The notes under the pieces are model-generated. The model made no database searches. It saw only the letters and a program-made list of their open reading frames with translations, and was not told the DNA's origin. The position numbers were made by a program, and so were the translations under genes. This document shows, piece after piece, positions 7,525 to 17,700 of a stretch of DNA of 50,843 bases. The DNA is from CAYYOS01 sp964473355. GTDB taxonomy: Bacteria > Pseudomonadota > Gammaproteobacteria > Burkholderiales > REEB80. Location: the NCBI GenBank assembly GCA_964473355.1, contig CAYYOS010000002.1:1-50843 (forward strand), given 5' to 3'. The stretch's first letter is position 1. Each line of letters begins with the position of its first letter.

Positions 7525-7770
7525 TTCCAATCCGCAATAAAAACGATAACCGCGTTTCCACGGCGCGCGGACTCGTTACCGGCTTGCCGGCCGTTTGCGG
7601 GAAGCGCGCCTTTAAACCCCACCTCCCGCCCCGGATGCCGTTGGCAACGCCGTGTCGGCGGGGTGCCTTCGGCTCCTCGCCGTCCCGTCTGGCGGGATCC
7701 AGATACTAGCTGTACTGTCTTCGTCGCCTCATCCTTGTTGCCTTGTTCTCCTTTGTATTGCGGATTGGAA
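7525..7770. repeat. MITE-like palindrome-rich element with 15-bp terminal inverted repeats, between kdsA and eno
   Basis: Perfect 15-bp inverted repeats TTCCAATCCGCAATA at 7525-7539 and TATTGCGGATTGGAA at 7756-7770 bound a 246-bp block. Inside are several short hairpins: CCGGC/GCCGG at 7579-7590, TGCC/GGCA at 7636-7646, CGCCG/CGGCG at 7648-7660 and TCCCG/CGGGA at 7683-7697. No transposase is encoded. A 92-codon minus-strand frame runs across the whole block but looks non-coding (Arg/Gly/Pro-rich, no family). I see no clear target-site duplication. It forms most of the 274-bp gap between two genes normally closely spaced, and ends 12 nt before the eno start codon. Confidence 0.6.
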
Positions 7771-7786
7771 TTACGATTGGATTTCA

Positions 7787-8626
7787 TTAGCTTTCCATTT
7801 CAATAAAATTTTGTTTTTTTACGGTCTCATCTATGGTTTTAAGCGTTTCCAACAGCGCCGCCATTTTTGCTAAAGGCCACGCGTTAGGACCGTCGGACAA
7901 GGCCTTAGCCGGGTTGGGGTGGGTTTCCATAAATATGCCTGCGACACCCGCCGCCACGGCAGCGCGCGCTAAAACCGGAACAAATTCGCGCTGCCCGCCG
8001 CTGGAACTCCCCAGTCCGCCGGGTAACTGCACGGAGTGGGTAGCATCGAATACCACGGGGCATTGCGTGGCGCGCATGATAGCTAAGGCGCGCATATCAG
8101 AAACCAAATTATTGTAGCCGAAGGAAACACCTCGCTCGCAAACCATAATATTGTCCTGCTCACCATTTGCCTCTTTTGCCTTAGCCACCACATGCTGCAT
8201 ATCTGCGGGAGCCAGGAATTGTCCTTTCTTTATATTAACGGGACGCCCGGCAGAGGCTGCGGCGTGTATAAAATCTGTCTGGCGACAAAGGAAAGCCGGC
8301 GTCTGCAAGACGTCCACTATTTTCGCGACGTCTTTTATCTCGTCCACGGTGTGTACATCGGTTAAAACGGCGACACCGATTTGCGTTTTAACTTCGCTTA
8401 AAATTTTTAAGCCCTCATCCCTGCCGGGTCCACGAAAAGATTTACCAGAGCTGCGGTTGGCCTTGTCGTATGAAGATTTATAAATAAAATTTATGCTTAA
8501 CTTGCCGCAAATTTCTTTTAGTATTCCCGCCGTATCCAATGCCATTTGCCGGGATTCCACGACACAAGGGCCAGCAATTAAAAACAAAGGATGCGTTAAA
8601 CCGACTTCAAAGCTGCACAGTTTCAT
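7787..8626 (-). CDS. kdsA: 3-deoxy-8-phosphooctulonate synthase (Kdo-8-P synthase)
   Basis: Condenses phosphoenolpyruvate with arabinose 5-phosphate to Kdo-8-phosphate, the first committed step to Kdo. 279 residues with AGPCVVES near 18, YKSSYDKANRSS near 48, FRGPG near 64, LCRQTDF near 110, and DATHSVQLPGG near 190. The ATG at 8626 lies within the end of pyrG (20-nt overlap), so the two are translationally coupled. The sequence is of the metal-independent type by its close match to the E. coli-like motifs, but I cannot verify the metal-site residue beyond that. Confidence 0.97.
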   Translation of the reverse strand: MKLCSFEVGLTHPLFLIAGPCVVESRQMALDTAGILKEICGKLSINFIYKSSYDKANRSSGKSFRGPGRDEGLKILSEVKTQIGVAVLTDVHTVDEIKDVAKIVDVLQTPAFLCRQTDFIHAAASAGRPVNIKKGQFLAPADMQHVVAKAKEANGEQDNIMVCERGVSFGYNNLVSDMRALAIMRATQCPVVFDATHSVQLPGGLGSSSGGQREFVPVLARAAVAAGVAGIFMETHPNPAKALSDGPNAWPLAKMAALLETLKTIDETVKKQNFIEMES

Positions 8627-10271
8627 GTTTCATCCTGGGAGAGAGCGCAGCGCGAGCATGAGCCAGTGCAGCCGTTACAAAGGAGATAAATAAAGGGTGA
8701 CCGGCACGTGGCGAAGAAGTAAATTCCGGATGAAACTGAGCGGCGACAAACCAGGGATGATTAGGTAATTCTATAATCTCACATAAATTTTCCGGTCGTG
8801 AAATGCCACTCACGACCAAACCAGCTTCTTTTAGGCGCTCCAAATAGACATTATTTACTTCATAGCGATGGCGGTGACGCTCGGTAACGCTATCCGCATT
8901 GTATATTTTACTTGCCAAACTTCCGGCTTGGAGATATCCCACTTGTCCGCCCAAGCGCATAGTCCCGCCTAAATTCGATTCAGCAGTTCGGGTTTCCAGT
9001 TTGCCTTCCCGGTCGTGCCATTCATGGATTAAAGCCACCACCGGATGCGACGTCTGTGGATTAAATTCGGTACTGTGCGCATCCGACATTCCCGCACAGT
9101 TGCGGGCAAATTCAACAATTGCCAGCTGCATTCCCAGACAAATTCCCATATAGGGAACGCTTTGTTCACGGGCGTAACGTATCGCTTGAATTTTTCCTTC
9201 AACACCGCGTTTGCCAAATCCGCCGGGCACTAAAATCGCATGCATCCCAACCAGACACGCGGTACCCTGCTGCTCAATTTGTTCGGAATCGATATAGTGA
9301 ATATTAATTTTGCTGCGTGTGTGTATGCCGGCATGAATTAATGCTTCGGATAATGATTTATAAGACTCGGTTAAATCTACATACTTGCCGACCACCGCAA
9401 TATTTACGCTAGCTTTTGGCTGCTCCAGCGCAGTAACCAGATTTTCCCATACGCTTAAATCTGCCGGCGGCGGACTTATGCCCAACTTTTTAACGACAAT
9501 TTCATCGAGTTTTTGCTGATGCAATAAACCAGGGATTTTATAAATGCAATCCACGTCCACGGCAGAAATGACTGCTTCTTCATTAACGTTGGTAAAAAGC
9601 GCGATTTTGCGACGTTCTTCATCGGGTAATGGTCGATCTGCGCGACACAATAGAATATCCGGTTGAATACCGATCTCACGCAATTCTTTGACCGAGTGTT
9701 GCGTAGGCTTAGTTTTTATTTCGCCGGCACTATGAATATATGGGACTAAAGTTAAGTGGATGTAGCAGGTATTATCTCGCCCCAATTGCACGCCCATTTG
9801 CCGAATGGCTTCCAAAAAGGGTAAGGATTCAATATCGCCTACCGTGCCGCCAATCTCGACAATCGCAATTTCTTTGTTGTCGGCACCGTTTCGGATGGAA
9901 AGTTTTATTTCATCGGTAATATGGGGGATAACTTGCACGGTGCCCCCTAAATAGTCGCCGCGCCGTTCTTTTTTTATTACGCTTTCATAAATTTGGCCGG
10001 TAGTAAAATTATTGCGCTTGCTCATTTTTACATTGGCAAAGCGTTCATAGTGGCCCAAATCTAAATCAGTTTCGGCACCGTCTTCCGTGACAAATACCTC
10101 ACCGTGCTGAAAAGGGCTCATGGTGCCCGGATCAACATTGATGTAAGGATCTAATTTTAAGAGGGTAACTTTCAGACCGCGCGATTCAAGTATGGCGGCG
10201 AGTGATGCGGCCGCGATGCCTTTACCTAAGGAAGAAACGACCCCGCCGGTGACGAAGATGAATTTGGTCAT
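8607..10271 (-). CDS. pyrG: CTP synthase
   Basis: Aminates UTP to CTP using glutamine. 554 residues from the ATG at 10271 (MTKFIFVTGGVVSSLGKG). An in-frame ATG 14 codons upstream (10313) is rejected because this N-terminus is invariant in the family. The synthase domain covers about 1-267, with DPYINVDPGTMSP and GGTVGDIES. The class-I glutaminase domain covers about 290-540, with nucleophile Cys in GICLGMQ and the His/Glu pair in HPEF near the C-terminus. It overlaps kdsA by 20 nt. A possible weak terminator lies just upstream, separating it from the TonB receptor gene. Confidence 0.98.
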   Translation of the reverse strand: MTKFIFVTGGVVSSLGKGIAAASLAAILESRGLKVTLLKLDPYINVDPGTMSPFQHGEVFVTEDGAETDLDLGHYERFANVKMSKRNNFTTGQIYESVIKKERRGDYLGGTVQVIPHITDEIKLSIRNGADNKEIAIVEIGGTVGDIESLPFLEAIRQMGVQLGRDNTCYIHLTLVPYIHSAGEIKTKPTQHSVKELREIGIQPDILLCRADRPLPDEERRKIALFTNVNEEAVISAVDVDCIYKIPGLLHQQKLDEIVVKKLGISPPPADLSVWENLVTALEQPKASVNIAVVGKYVDLTESYKSLSEALIHAGIHTRSKINIHYIDSEQIEQQGTACLVGMHAILVPGGFGKRGVEGKIQAIRYAREQSVPYMGICLGMQLAIVEFARNCAGMSDAHSTEFNPQTSHPVVALIHEWHDREGKLETRTAESNLGGTMRLGGQVGYLQAGSLASKIYNADSVTERHRHRYEVNNVYLERLKEAGLVVSGISRPENLCEIIELPNHPWFVAAQFHPEFTSSPRAGHPLFISFVTAALAHARAALSPRMKHETVQL

Positions 10272-10320
10272 GAAATAACGGCCAGCCGCTTTAAGTAGCA
10301 CACGGGATAACATGATAACT

Positions 10321-10346
10321 CAAAAGCCGATCGGCTCCAAATGGAG
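10321..10346 (-). terminator. Tandem palindromes plus T-run, weak terminator candidate after the TonB receptor gene
   Basis: On the minus strand CTCCA-TT-TGGAG (10346-10335) is followed by the 12-bp palindrome AGCCGATCGGCT (10336-10325) and then TTTTG. This is downstream of the receptor gene and just upstream of pyrG. Stems are short, so termination would be partial; the palindrome could instead be an operator for pyrG. Confidence 0.3.
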
Positions 10347-10426
10347 GAGAAGGCAAAAGGCGAAAACCAAAAGTGACAAGGCAAAATAAAGGCCCGCCGA
10401 CGAGGTAAGTCGCGTGTAGCCTATAG

Positions 10427-12556
10427 CTAAAATTCGTGGCGTAACGCTAAGCCCAACAGAAAATTTCGCCCCGGCGCGGGCTCAAAATAACGCTGATTGC
10501 TTTCGTTGACGATAACGGCGCCTATGTAGTTTTTGTTAAAAAGATTATCGATGCGTAAGAATTCTTTAAGCTGCCAGCCGGAGAAATTTTGCTCAAACCC
10601 CAGCCGAAAATTGGCCATACCATAAGCCGCGGCAGATTGAGAATTGACATCGTTAACCATGACGGTCGATTGATAGCGGGCTTCCAGTGCCGCGTAAAAG
10701 CCCGACGACGACTGCCACAAAAACTCTGAGTGAAAAATGAAGTGCGGAATCCCCGGGATCCGGTTGCCCGCTGCCACCAAGGTGGGGGCGGTGCAGGGAA
10801 CCGTGGCACAACTAAAAAACTGATTTTTATACACTGCGTCCAGATAGGTTGCGGCGCTGCTCAAGGAAAAACCGTTGCCCCACCTGTAATCCAATGACAG
10901 CTCTGCTCCCAGGCGTTGGGTAGCTCCGCCATTTTGAAATACAGATCTGCCCCCACTATTACTGGCCACCATAATCTCATTTTCACTGTCTATCCTGAAC
11001 AAGGCAGCATTGAATTTATGTTTCTCGCCCAAGATCTTTAGGCCTGCCTCGTAATGACGGCTTTTTGCCGCCTCTAAGTCAAAATTTAATCCGCTTAACC
11101 CGTTGTTGCGATAGCTAAGCTCATTAAAAGTAGGCGTCTCGAAACCGCGGCCAACACTCGCGTAGACGTTTACTAGGGGATTAAGATGGTAGACGATGCC
11201 GGCAACCGGCGAAACATCAGTAAATTTGGTTTGCCCGCTGTCGTCGGGGTTGGTGTTAGTAATGTATCTGTCGGAGGATTTAAATTTTACTTGGGTGGCA
11301 CGCAAGCCGCCGCTTAGAGCCATTTTCGGAGTGATCTGCCATTCAATTTGGGCAAACTGGTTGGCACCTGAAACTCGATCGTCTTCATCGCGGCGTAGCG
11401 CCCCCAGTACACCGGTTCGGCCACCGCTAAAATTTTGATAACCTCGGCGACGCTCATTACTAGTCTCGAAATTTACACCTGAGGTAATAACTAATGGACG
11501 CTCTGAAAAAGTTGCGGTATGCGTCCAGCGCAAATCTATTCCGCCAAAATCACGGTCCAAATCGATGACACCCCCCGAATGCAAGGGATTGTTTTGTGCT
11601 GCAATGGGTACCGCCAAAAACTGCCGCACCTCGCGTAATCCGTAATGTCCCGTGATTTTAAGCTTATTGCGCTCATCCCCATCTTGCTCATACACGAGAC
11701 CTAATTGCTGGTTGCTCACATCTTTACGGGTATTAAACAAAATAGCCGCGGCATCCGCCTGAGACGGGTCGGCCGCTACCTGGGCCTGGCTTAAGCCCAG
11801 CGGATCTTGCGTTCCAGGCTGACGGAGCGTATTCGCTATCAAGCTTAAGCTGCCGCCATCTCCCAGTGGAAATTTAAACTTAGCATTGAGTTGTTGACGT
11901 TCGGCACGACTATGCTCGCGAAAACCATCCGTTTTAAAAAAGGTGGCGCTTACCACCATATCAGCGCCCGTTTTAGCGCCCACGTTTAAATTGAATTGCT
12001 GGCTGGCAAAACTTCCTGTCGCCAGATGAGAAGTGAACGTGGGCTGCTCTGGCGCTTCTTCACTGAACACATGAATAATCCCGCCCGCTGCGTTTCCGTA
12101 TAAAGCGGAAAATGGTCCCCGTAACACTTCAATGCGATTCGCCGAGGGTAGATCAAAAATGCCCGTCTGCCCTTGTCCATCCGGCATGGTAGCCGGAATA
12201 CCGTCCGCATAAAGACGTACCCCGCGCACACCAAAAGGGGATCGCGCGCCAAAGCCACGTACAGAAACCTGGATATCTTGGGCGTAATTTTGGCGATTTT
12301 GTGCAACAACCCCCGGCACCCGCCCCAACGTTTCTGAAATATTCAATTGCGGCTGGCCGCGCTGCAAGACGGTGCGCTCGACTACGTCATGGCTTACGGG
12401 TTGATCAAACCCCGGAAGAACTATCGGCGGGGCCCGAACGATTTGCGGCTCAAGCTCCGTAATGCCCTGCGCCTTGATGGAACAGCTAAAGGCCAGCGCT
12501 ACCCAAAATAGATTTTGCGAGCGGCTGTCTATTATTTTTCTGCCTTTACTGGGCAC
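10427..12556 (-). CDS. TonB-dependent outer-membrane receptor
   Basis: A 709-residue outer-membrane transporter that would use TonB/ExbBD energy to import a scarce ligand. The signal peptide is near residues 13-30 (NLFWVALAFSC...). A TonB-box-like ELEPQIV follows, then a plug domain (about 50-170: VSVRGFGARSPFGVRGVRLYADG, IEVLRGPFSALYGNAAGG), then a beta-barrel ending in the aromatic residue of LALRHEF. The GTG start at 12556 lies 25 nt inside the end of the trmH-like gene, so it is probably cotranscribed with senA and trmH. The ligand cannot be read from sequence: siderophore, copper, nickel and selenium-containing compounds are all possible. Confidence 0.9.
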   Translation of the reverse strand: MPSKGRKIIDSRSQNLFWVALAFSCSIKAQGITELEPQIVRAPPIVLPGFDQPVSHDVVERTVLQRGQPQLNISETLGRVPGVVAQNRQNYAQDIQVSVRGFGARSPFGVRGVRLYADGIPATMPDGQGQTGIFDLPSANRIEVLRGPFSALYGNAAGGIIHVFSEEAPEQPTFTSHLATGSFASQQFNLNVGAKTGADMVVSATFFKTDGFREHSRAERQQLNAKFKFPLGDGGSLSLIANTLRQPGTQDPLGLSQAQVAADPSQADAAAILFNTRKDVSNQQLGLVYEQDGDERNKLKITGHYGLREVRQFLAVPIAAQNNPLHSGGVIDLDRDFGGIDLRWTHTATFSERPLVITSGVNFETSNERRRGYQNFSGGRTGVLGALRRDEDDRVSGANQFAQIEWQITPKMALSGGLRATQVKFKSSDRYITNTNPDDSGQTKFTDVSPVAGIVYHLNPLVNVYASVGRGFETPTFNELSYRNNGLSGLNFDLEAAKSRHYEAGLKILGEKHKFNAALFRIDSENEIMVASNSGGRSVFQNGGATQRLGAELSLDYRWGNGFSLSSAATYLDAVYKNQFFSCATVPCTAPTLVAAGNRIPGIPHFIFHSEFLWQSSSGFYAALEARYQSTVMVNDVNSQSAAAYGMANFRLGFEQNFSGWQLKEFLRIDNLFNKNYIGAVIVNESNQRYFEPAPGRNFLLGLALRHEF

Positions 12557-13320
12557 ATGCTTATCTGACGTACCCGTTCAAAACAACATACTGCAGCAGC
12601 AGCTGCCGCATTCAATGATTCAATTTTACCCGGCATAGGTATGCTAACCTGGTCATGCGCCAGCGATTGCGCAGTGAGCGACACGCCTGCGCCTTCGTTG
12701 CCAAATACAAAGGCTACCTCTCCGGTTAGGTCGCAATTAAATATGGAATTAGTAGCGGCGGCGGTGGTGGCATAGGTTTTTCCGGGGAATGTGGAAAGAA
12801 TTTTGGCGATATCTACATTCTCAAAAATTTCCACGCTAAAATGTGCACCCATGCTGCCGCGCAGCGCTTTAGGGGACCAAACGTCGGCGCATTCATATAA
12901 ATAAACCTGAGCAGCCCCTGCGGCGGCTGCAGTGCGTATCATCGATCCGACATTTCCCGGGTCTTGTATGCCTTCCAACACGACACAAAATTCCCCAAAT
13001 TTTTTTTGCTGCGCCCGGGGGATCTCTATGAGGCTTAAATAACCATCGGGATGTTCCAAGCTCGATACCTGCGCATACAAAGCCGGGCTAAATTCAAATA
13101 CAGCAATGCCATGCCCTCCCAGGGACTCCAGGCGCTGTTTGTTTAGCCCCTTGCCGGAACAAATTAGTGCTCGCGGATTCAATCCCAGTGCTAAATAAGT
13201 TTGCAATAGCGTATAACCTTCCAACAAGGTTAAGCCCGCTTTGCGACGTTCTTTCGCGGCGCTACTCAATTTCTTTAACTGTTTAAATAAGGGATTATGC
13301 AACGAAGAAATTTGGCGCAT
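12532..13320 (-). CDS. TrmH/SpoU-family RNA 2'-O-methyltransferase
   Basis: A 262-residue SPOUT methyltransferase using S-adenosylmethionine to methylate rRNA or tRNA ribose. It has an N-terminal substrate-binding domain (MRQISSLHNPLFKQLKKL, LLEG) and a C-terminal knot with motif 1 EGIQDPGNVGSMIRTA (about 119-134), motif 2 FVFGNEGAGVS (about 214) and motif 3 IPMPGKIESLNAAAAAAV (about 235). The start at 13320 is chosen over a longer frame (13392) because its ATG overlaps the senA stop as TAATG, a coupling arrangement. The target nucleotide is unknown; RlmB-like or TsnR-like. Confidence 0.92.
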   Translation of the reverse strand: MRQISSLHNPLFKQLKKLSSAAKERRKAGLTLLEGYTLLQTYLALGLNPRALICSGKGLNKQRLESLGGHGIAVFEFSPALYAQVSSLEHPDGYLSLIEIPRAQQKKFGEFCVVLEGIQDPGNVGSMIRTAAAAGAAQVYLYECADVWSPKALRGSMGAHFSVEIFENVDIAKILSTFPGKTYATTAAATNSIFNCDLTGEVAFVFGNEGAGVSLTAQSLAHDQVSIPMPGKIESLNAAAAAAVCCFERVRQISMCPVKAEK

Positions 13321-14609
13321 TAGGGCTCCAGCGAACAAGTGCGGAATCCGGCAAAAATATCCCTGCGCTCCGGCGTGTAAAAATTTCTCCAAGTGTTACG
13401 AATTAATTTGTAAGCCGTGGCAAAACTGCCGCCACGCAAAACTTTATGGGTGCCAAACCAAGGCGCAGAATATTCTTTATACGGGTCGATAATAAAACCC
13501 GGGTAAGGTTGAAAAGTACTGGCCGTCCACTCCCAAACATTTCCCAGCATTTGCCTACAACCACTGGCGCTATCTCCGAGCGCGTGAGCAAAAACTGGAA
13601 CCGGTTGATTTAACAAACCACCCAGGTTGGCAACGCGCGCGTCAGGTAGAGTTTCTCCCCACGGATAGCGGCGTTTGTTGTTAACGTGCGGATCCAGGGC
13701 GGCAGCTGTCTCCCATTCCGCTTCGGTGGGCAATCGGCGCTTTGCCCAACGGCAATACGCATCAGCTTCAAACCAATTCACGTGTATGACGGGTGCGTGC
13801 AAAGCCAGTGGGGTGATTAGGTCGAACACGCGCTGCTGCCAGTTTGGCCCGTCTTTTAACCAGTACGCAGGCGCGACAGTGTTTTCCTGTAGACGCCACC
13901 TCCATCCCTGCGGAGACCACAAGTCCGCCCTGGTATAGCCATTGTCTTCGACAAAGTTAACAAATTCTTCATTGGTTACGGGCGTGCGCGCAATAGCAAA
14001 AGGCGCCAACTCAATTTCATGCGCCCACTTTTCATTATCGAAAACAAAGTCGTTAGATTTCGTCGCGCCCAATAGAAATCTTTTTCTGGGGAATGTTGCA
14101 TCCCCCGCACAGCTACTTGGCGATGACGCGACGATATTCTGCGCTTTCGGGAATGCGTAACCCAGGGTTTGGCGGGTGTAGGTGAAAGCCTCCGCGTGCA
14201 TATCCTCGTGAAAAATCGCGAGCTGCAAAAAATAATCATCCATCGCCTGATGTTTTTTTGCGCTGACTTTTTCTGCAACCTGATTTAAGTACATTAAGGT
14301 CTGCGCCGGGGTAAGCAGAGGCAGATCCCAACGCGACGCGTGAGGAACCGTTGCCGAATTATATAATTCATCCGCGTTTGGAATAATCGATGGCCGCACT
14401 GCCTGGCCTTGCTGCTGGCGCAAGCACCAAAATTCCTGAAACCAGGCCAGGTGACCCAACTCCCACAACGGGGGGTTCACGATGCTTAGCCTAGGACCCA
14501 ACCATTGCGTAGGGGTTAAATCTGCAGTCAAGCTTAAGGTACGCTGCCGGGTTTGGACTAGATCGGCAAGAAGCGTATCGGCATTAATCGAAGAAATAAT
14601 TGCGTCCAT
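13320..14609 (-). CDS. senA: Probable selenoneine synthase SenA (EgtB-related nonheme iron enzyme)
   Basis: A 429-residue protein of the EgtB/SenA/OvoA group, with an N-terminal DinB-like domain and a C-terminal formylglycine-enzyme-like domain. Iron ligands are visible as His53 (PPLWELGH) and His134/His138 (HEDMHAE). The C-terminal half carries RLPTEAEWE, GNVWEWTAS, LRGGSFAT and a closing RRDIFAGFRTC. The PPLWELGH form and the FAGFRTC ending fit the SenA-type subgroup better than EgtB (which usually has a WHLAHTTWF-like form and ends with FSGIRLA-type), and a senB lies 11.5 kb away. SenA would join hercynine to a selenosugar to make the C-Se bond of selenoneine. The start at 14609 (MDAIISS) gives family length but has no good ribosome site; a longer frame opens at 14744. 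EgtB remains the alternative. Confidence 0.75.
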   Translation of the reverse strand: MDAIISSINADTLLADLVQTRQRTLSLTADLTPTQWLGPRLSIVNPPLWELGHLAWFQEFWCLRQQQGQAVRPSIIPNADELYNSATVPHASRWDLPLLTPAQTLMYLNQVAEKVSAKKHQAMDDYFLQLAIFHEDMHAEAFTYTRQTLGYAFPKAQNIVASSPSSCAGDATFPRKRFLLGATKSNDFVFDNEKWAHEIELAPFAIARTPVTNEEFVNFVEDNGYTRADLWSPQGWRWRLQENTVAPAYWLKDGPNWQQRVFDLITPLALHAPVIHVNWFEADAYCRWAKRRLPTEAEWETAAALDPHVNNKRRYPWGETLPDARVANLGGLLNQPVPVFAHALGDSASGCRQMLGNVWEWTASTFQPYPGFIIDPYKEYSAPWFGTHKVLRGGSFATAYKLIRNTWRNFYTPERRDIFAGFRTCSLEP

Positions 14610-14756
14610 AGAGGGTTTTTTGTTTCGGAGGAATATTTTGACACAAAGATTTAGGCGAGTCCTAAGAGATTGCCGGAGGGACGGCCAGTCCATTTTGACT
14701 ATTTTGTTATGGGTATATGATGGTAGGATGTAAGAAGCAAGCAACGGGGCTAGCGC

Positions 14757-17700
14757 TTGGCAGGTACCTACAATCTCTGGTTAGTAACTCTATCGATCAT
14801 CGTCGCGGTTTTCGCGTCGTATGTGGCGCTTGATTTGGCGTCTCGCGTTATCGCTGCAAACAAAAAAGCATTCTTGTGGTTGGCCAGCGCTGCCGTATCC
14901 TTGGGGGTTGGCATCTGGTCCGTGCATTTCATCGGAATGCTGGCTTTTCACCTACCGATTTCAGTGGCCTACGCTCTTGCGCTCACATTATTAGCGTTGT
15001 TAACCGCGATATTGGCAGCAGCCTTAGCTTTCTATCTGGTTAGCGGGCTTACGTCACGCTGGCCGCGATTTGTTTGGGGAGGAATCGTATTGGGCTTAGG
15101 GATAGCCGCCACGCAGTTTATTGGTGTGGTGGCAATGCAAATGCACCCGCCTATAAAGTATGATTTCAGGCTCTTAGGTTTCTCCGTCCTCATTGCGGTA
15201 GTTGCTTCCGTTATCGCGTTGTGGAACGCGTTCCATTTGCGTTCGGAAAACCACTCCCCTAGAGTTTGGAAAAAGACTTGGTATGCAATAGTGTTGGGTG
15301 CGGGCATCGCGGGCACGCATTACACCGGCATGGCCGCGGGAATTTTTTCCAGTCACAGCGTGTCCCTGGCTAGGGGCTTAGCCATACAGGATATTTGGCT
15401 TGCCATCGGCATTGGCGCTTTTACGCTCATATTGCTCACCGCCACCCTGGTTGCCATTTCAGAAAACCGTCTCAAGCGTTATTTGAGCGAACATCTGCGC
15501 CACGCGCAAATGCTACGCGAATCCCACGATGAATTGGAATTTAGAGTGCAGCGCCGCACGCTCGAATTGGCTCGCGCCAACACAGCGCTGCAAGCCGAGG
15601 TGGCGCAACATGAGCGCACGGAAGAAGCCCTGCGAGCCAGCCAGGAAGAAGCGCGGGGGATTATGGATACCGCGCATGACGCCTATATCGCTATAAATGC
15701 GGATAGCGTTATCGTAGAGTGGAACCGCCGGGCCGAACGCATTTTCGGTTTTTCACGCGCAGAAGCCTTGGGGGAAAATCTCGCAGAAACCCTGATCCCC
15801 TTGCCATACAGAGAGGCACACTATCAGAGAATCAAGCATTTTTTAGACACCGGCGAGGGGCCGACGATTAATGATCGTCGAGAACTCCGCGCGCTGCATC
15901 GGGACGGGCATGAGTTTCCCGTGGAAGTCTCCATATGGCCGACTAAAACGGGCGGGGAGTATAAATTTAATGTGTTCTTGCATGACATCAGCGAGCGTCG
16001 CAGAGCGGTGCAGAGGTTAACTGCCTTAACGGAGGCATCGACAACTTTAGTCGAATCAACCACGCTGGAGGAAGCGGCGCCCAATATTCTCCGCGAAATC
16101 GGCTCGGCCCTCGGGTGGGCGGTAGGCGTTTTTTGGACACTTGATCGGTCGGCGAACTTGTTACGCTGCGCCGCATTCTGGCATGATCCGCATTTTTCTA
16201 GCCCCTACTTTGAGGCGCAAAGCCGCGCTTTAAGTTTTACGCCCGGGGTAGGAGGACCGGGGCGAATTTGGGCTAGCGGAAAACCTCTTTGGATTGCTGA
16301 CATCTGCTTGGATCAAAACTTTCGGCGCTCGATATCCGCGGGGGTAGAGGGGTTGCATGGCTACTTCGGCTTTCCGGTGATTTGCGGCGGTAAACTCTAC
16401 GGGGTGATGGAATTTTTCTCCACCACCAGTCAAGAGCCGCATCCCGAGTTGTTAACAATTACGGATACGCTGGGTAATTTGCTTGGGCAATTTTTAGAGC
16501 GGATTCAAACCAAATCGACGTTGGAGCAAGAGCGGGAATTTCTCGCCGCGCTTTTGGAGAATCTTTCCGATGGCATCGTCGCCTGCGACGAACAAGGAAC
16601 ACTATCCCTTTTTAATCGTGCGACCCGTGAGTTTCATGGCTTAGGGGCAGAGCCCTTACCACCTGAGGCCTGGAGTAAACATTATCACCTCTATCTGGCG
16701 GATGGCAAAACGCCTATGCCCACTAATGATATTCCTTTGTTTCGCGCATTTCGCGGCGAAGTCGTGCGGGATGTCGAGATGGTAGTCATTCCAGAAAACG
16801 CGCCCAGTCGAAACTTAGTTTGCAACGGTCAAGCGTTAATCTCTGCGTCCGGTAAAAAACTCGGCGCGGTGGTTGCAATGCATGACATAACCGAGCGTAA
16901 GCAGGCGGAACAAAAACTGGTGCAGCTGGCGCACTTTGATCCGCTAACGACGCTACCCAATCGTTTGTTGTTTTTTGAATCCCTGCAAAAAGCCTTACTC
17001 CATGCCGACAAACACCAGTGTGTCGTATCGGTGATGTTTCTCGATATTGATCGTTTTAAGGAAGTTAATGATACTTTAGGCCACGCTACCGGTGACGAAT
17101 TATTGCGACAAGTCGGCAGTAGGTTGGTCCAGTGTTTGCGCGTGCGCGATACGGTCGGGCGTTTAGGCGGCGATGAATTTGGCATAATTCTGATTACGCC
17201 CAACGGACCGCAAGGTGCGCAAATCGTCGCTGCGAAAATCGGTGCAGCGCTACAACCCCCGTTTGAAATACATGGCCAAGAAGTAACGGTGACAGCATCG
17301 ATTGGAATAGCTATCTATCCCGACGATGGTTTAGATAGTGATGTATTAATGCGCTATGCCGATACGGCTATGTATGAAGCCAAAGCAATGGGCAAAGATA
17401 CATTCCGTTTTTATAAAGCAGAAATGAACGCCCACGCGTTGCAAAAACTAGAGTTGGAAAATGCCTTACGCAAAGCGCTGGCAAACAATGAATTTGTTTT
17501 ACATTACCAACCGAAAATTCAAATAGATTCAGGTGAATGGGCCGGAGTCGAGGCGTTATTACGCTGGCATCGGCCTGGGCATGGTTTAGTTTCGCCCGCG
17601 GCCTTCATTCCTTTGTTGGAAGAAACAGGGCTGATCGTTCCGGTAGGTGCTTGGGTGATTAGCACAGCCTGTAAGCAGATGGCAGATTGGCGGCGGGCCG

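Noticed and set aside
7509..7787. 92-codon minus-strand frame across the kdsA-eno element
   Set aside because: Its length comes from the Arg/Gly/Pro-rich composition of a palindrome-rich block; it has no recognisable domain and uses the eno start region.
10272..10313. N-terminal extension of CTP synthase by 14 residues
   Set aside because: CTP synthases begin MTKFIFVTGG; the extra residues are not part of the family.
13320..14609. Calling the EgtB-like enzyme EgtB (ergothioneine synthesis)
   Set aside because: The family motifs and the presence of senB favour SenA; EgtB is kept only as the alternative since no egtD, egtC or egtE is visible.
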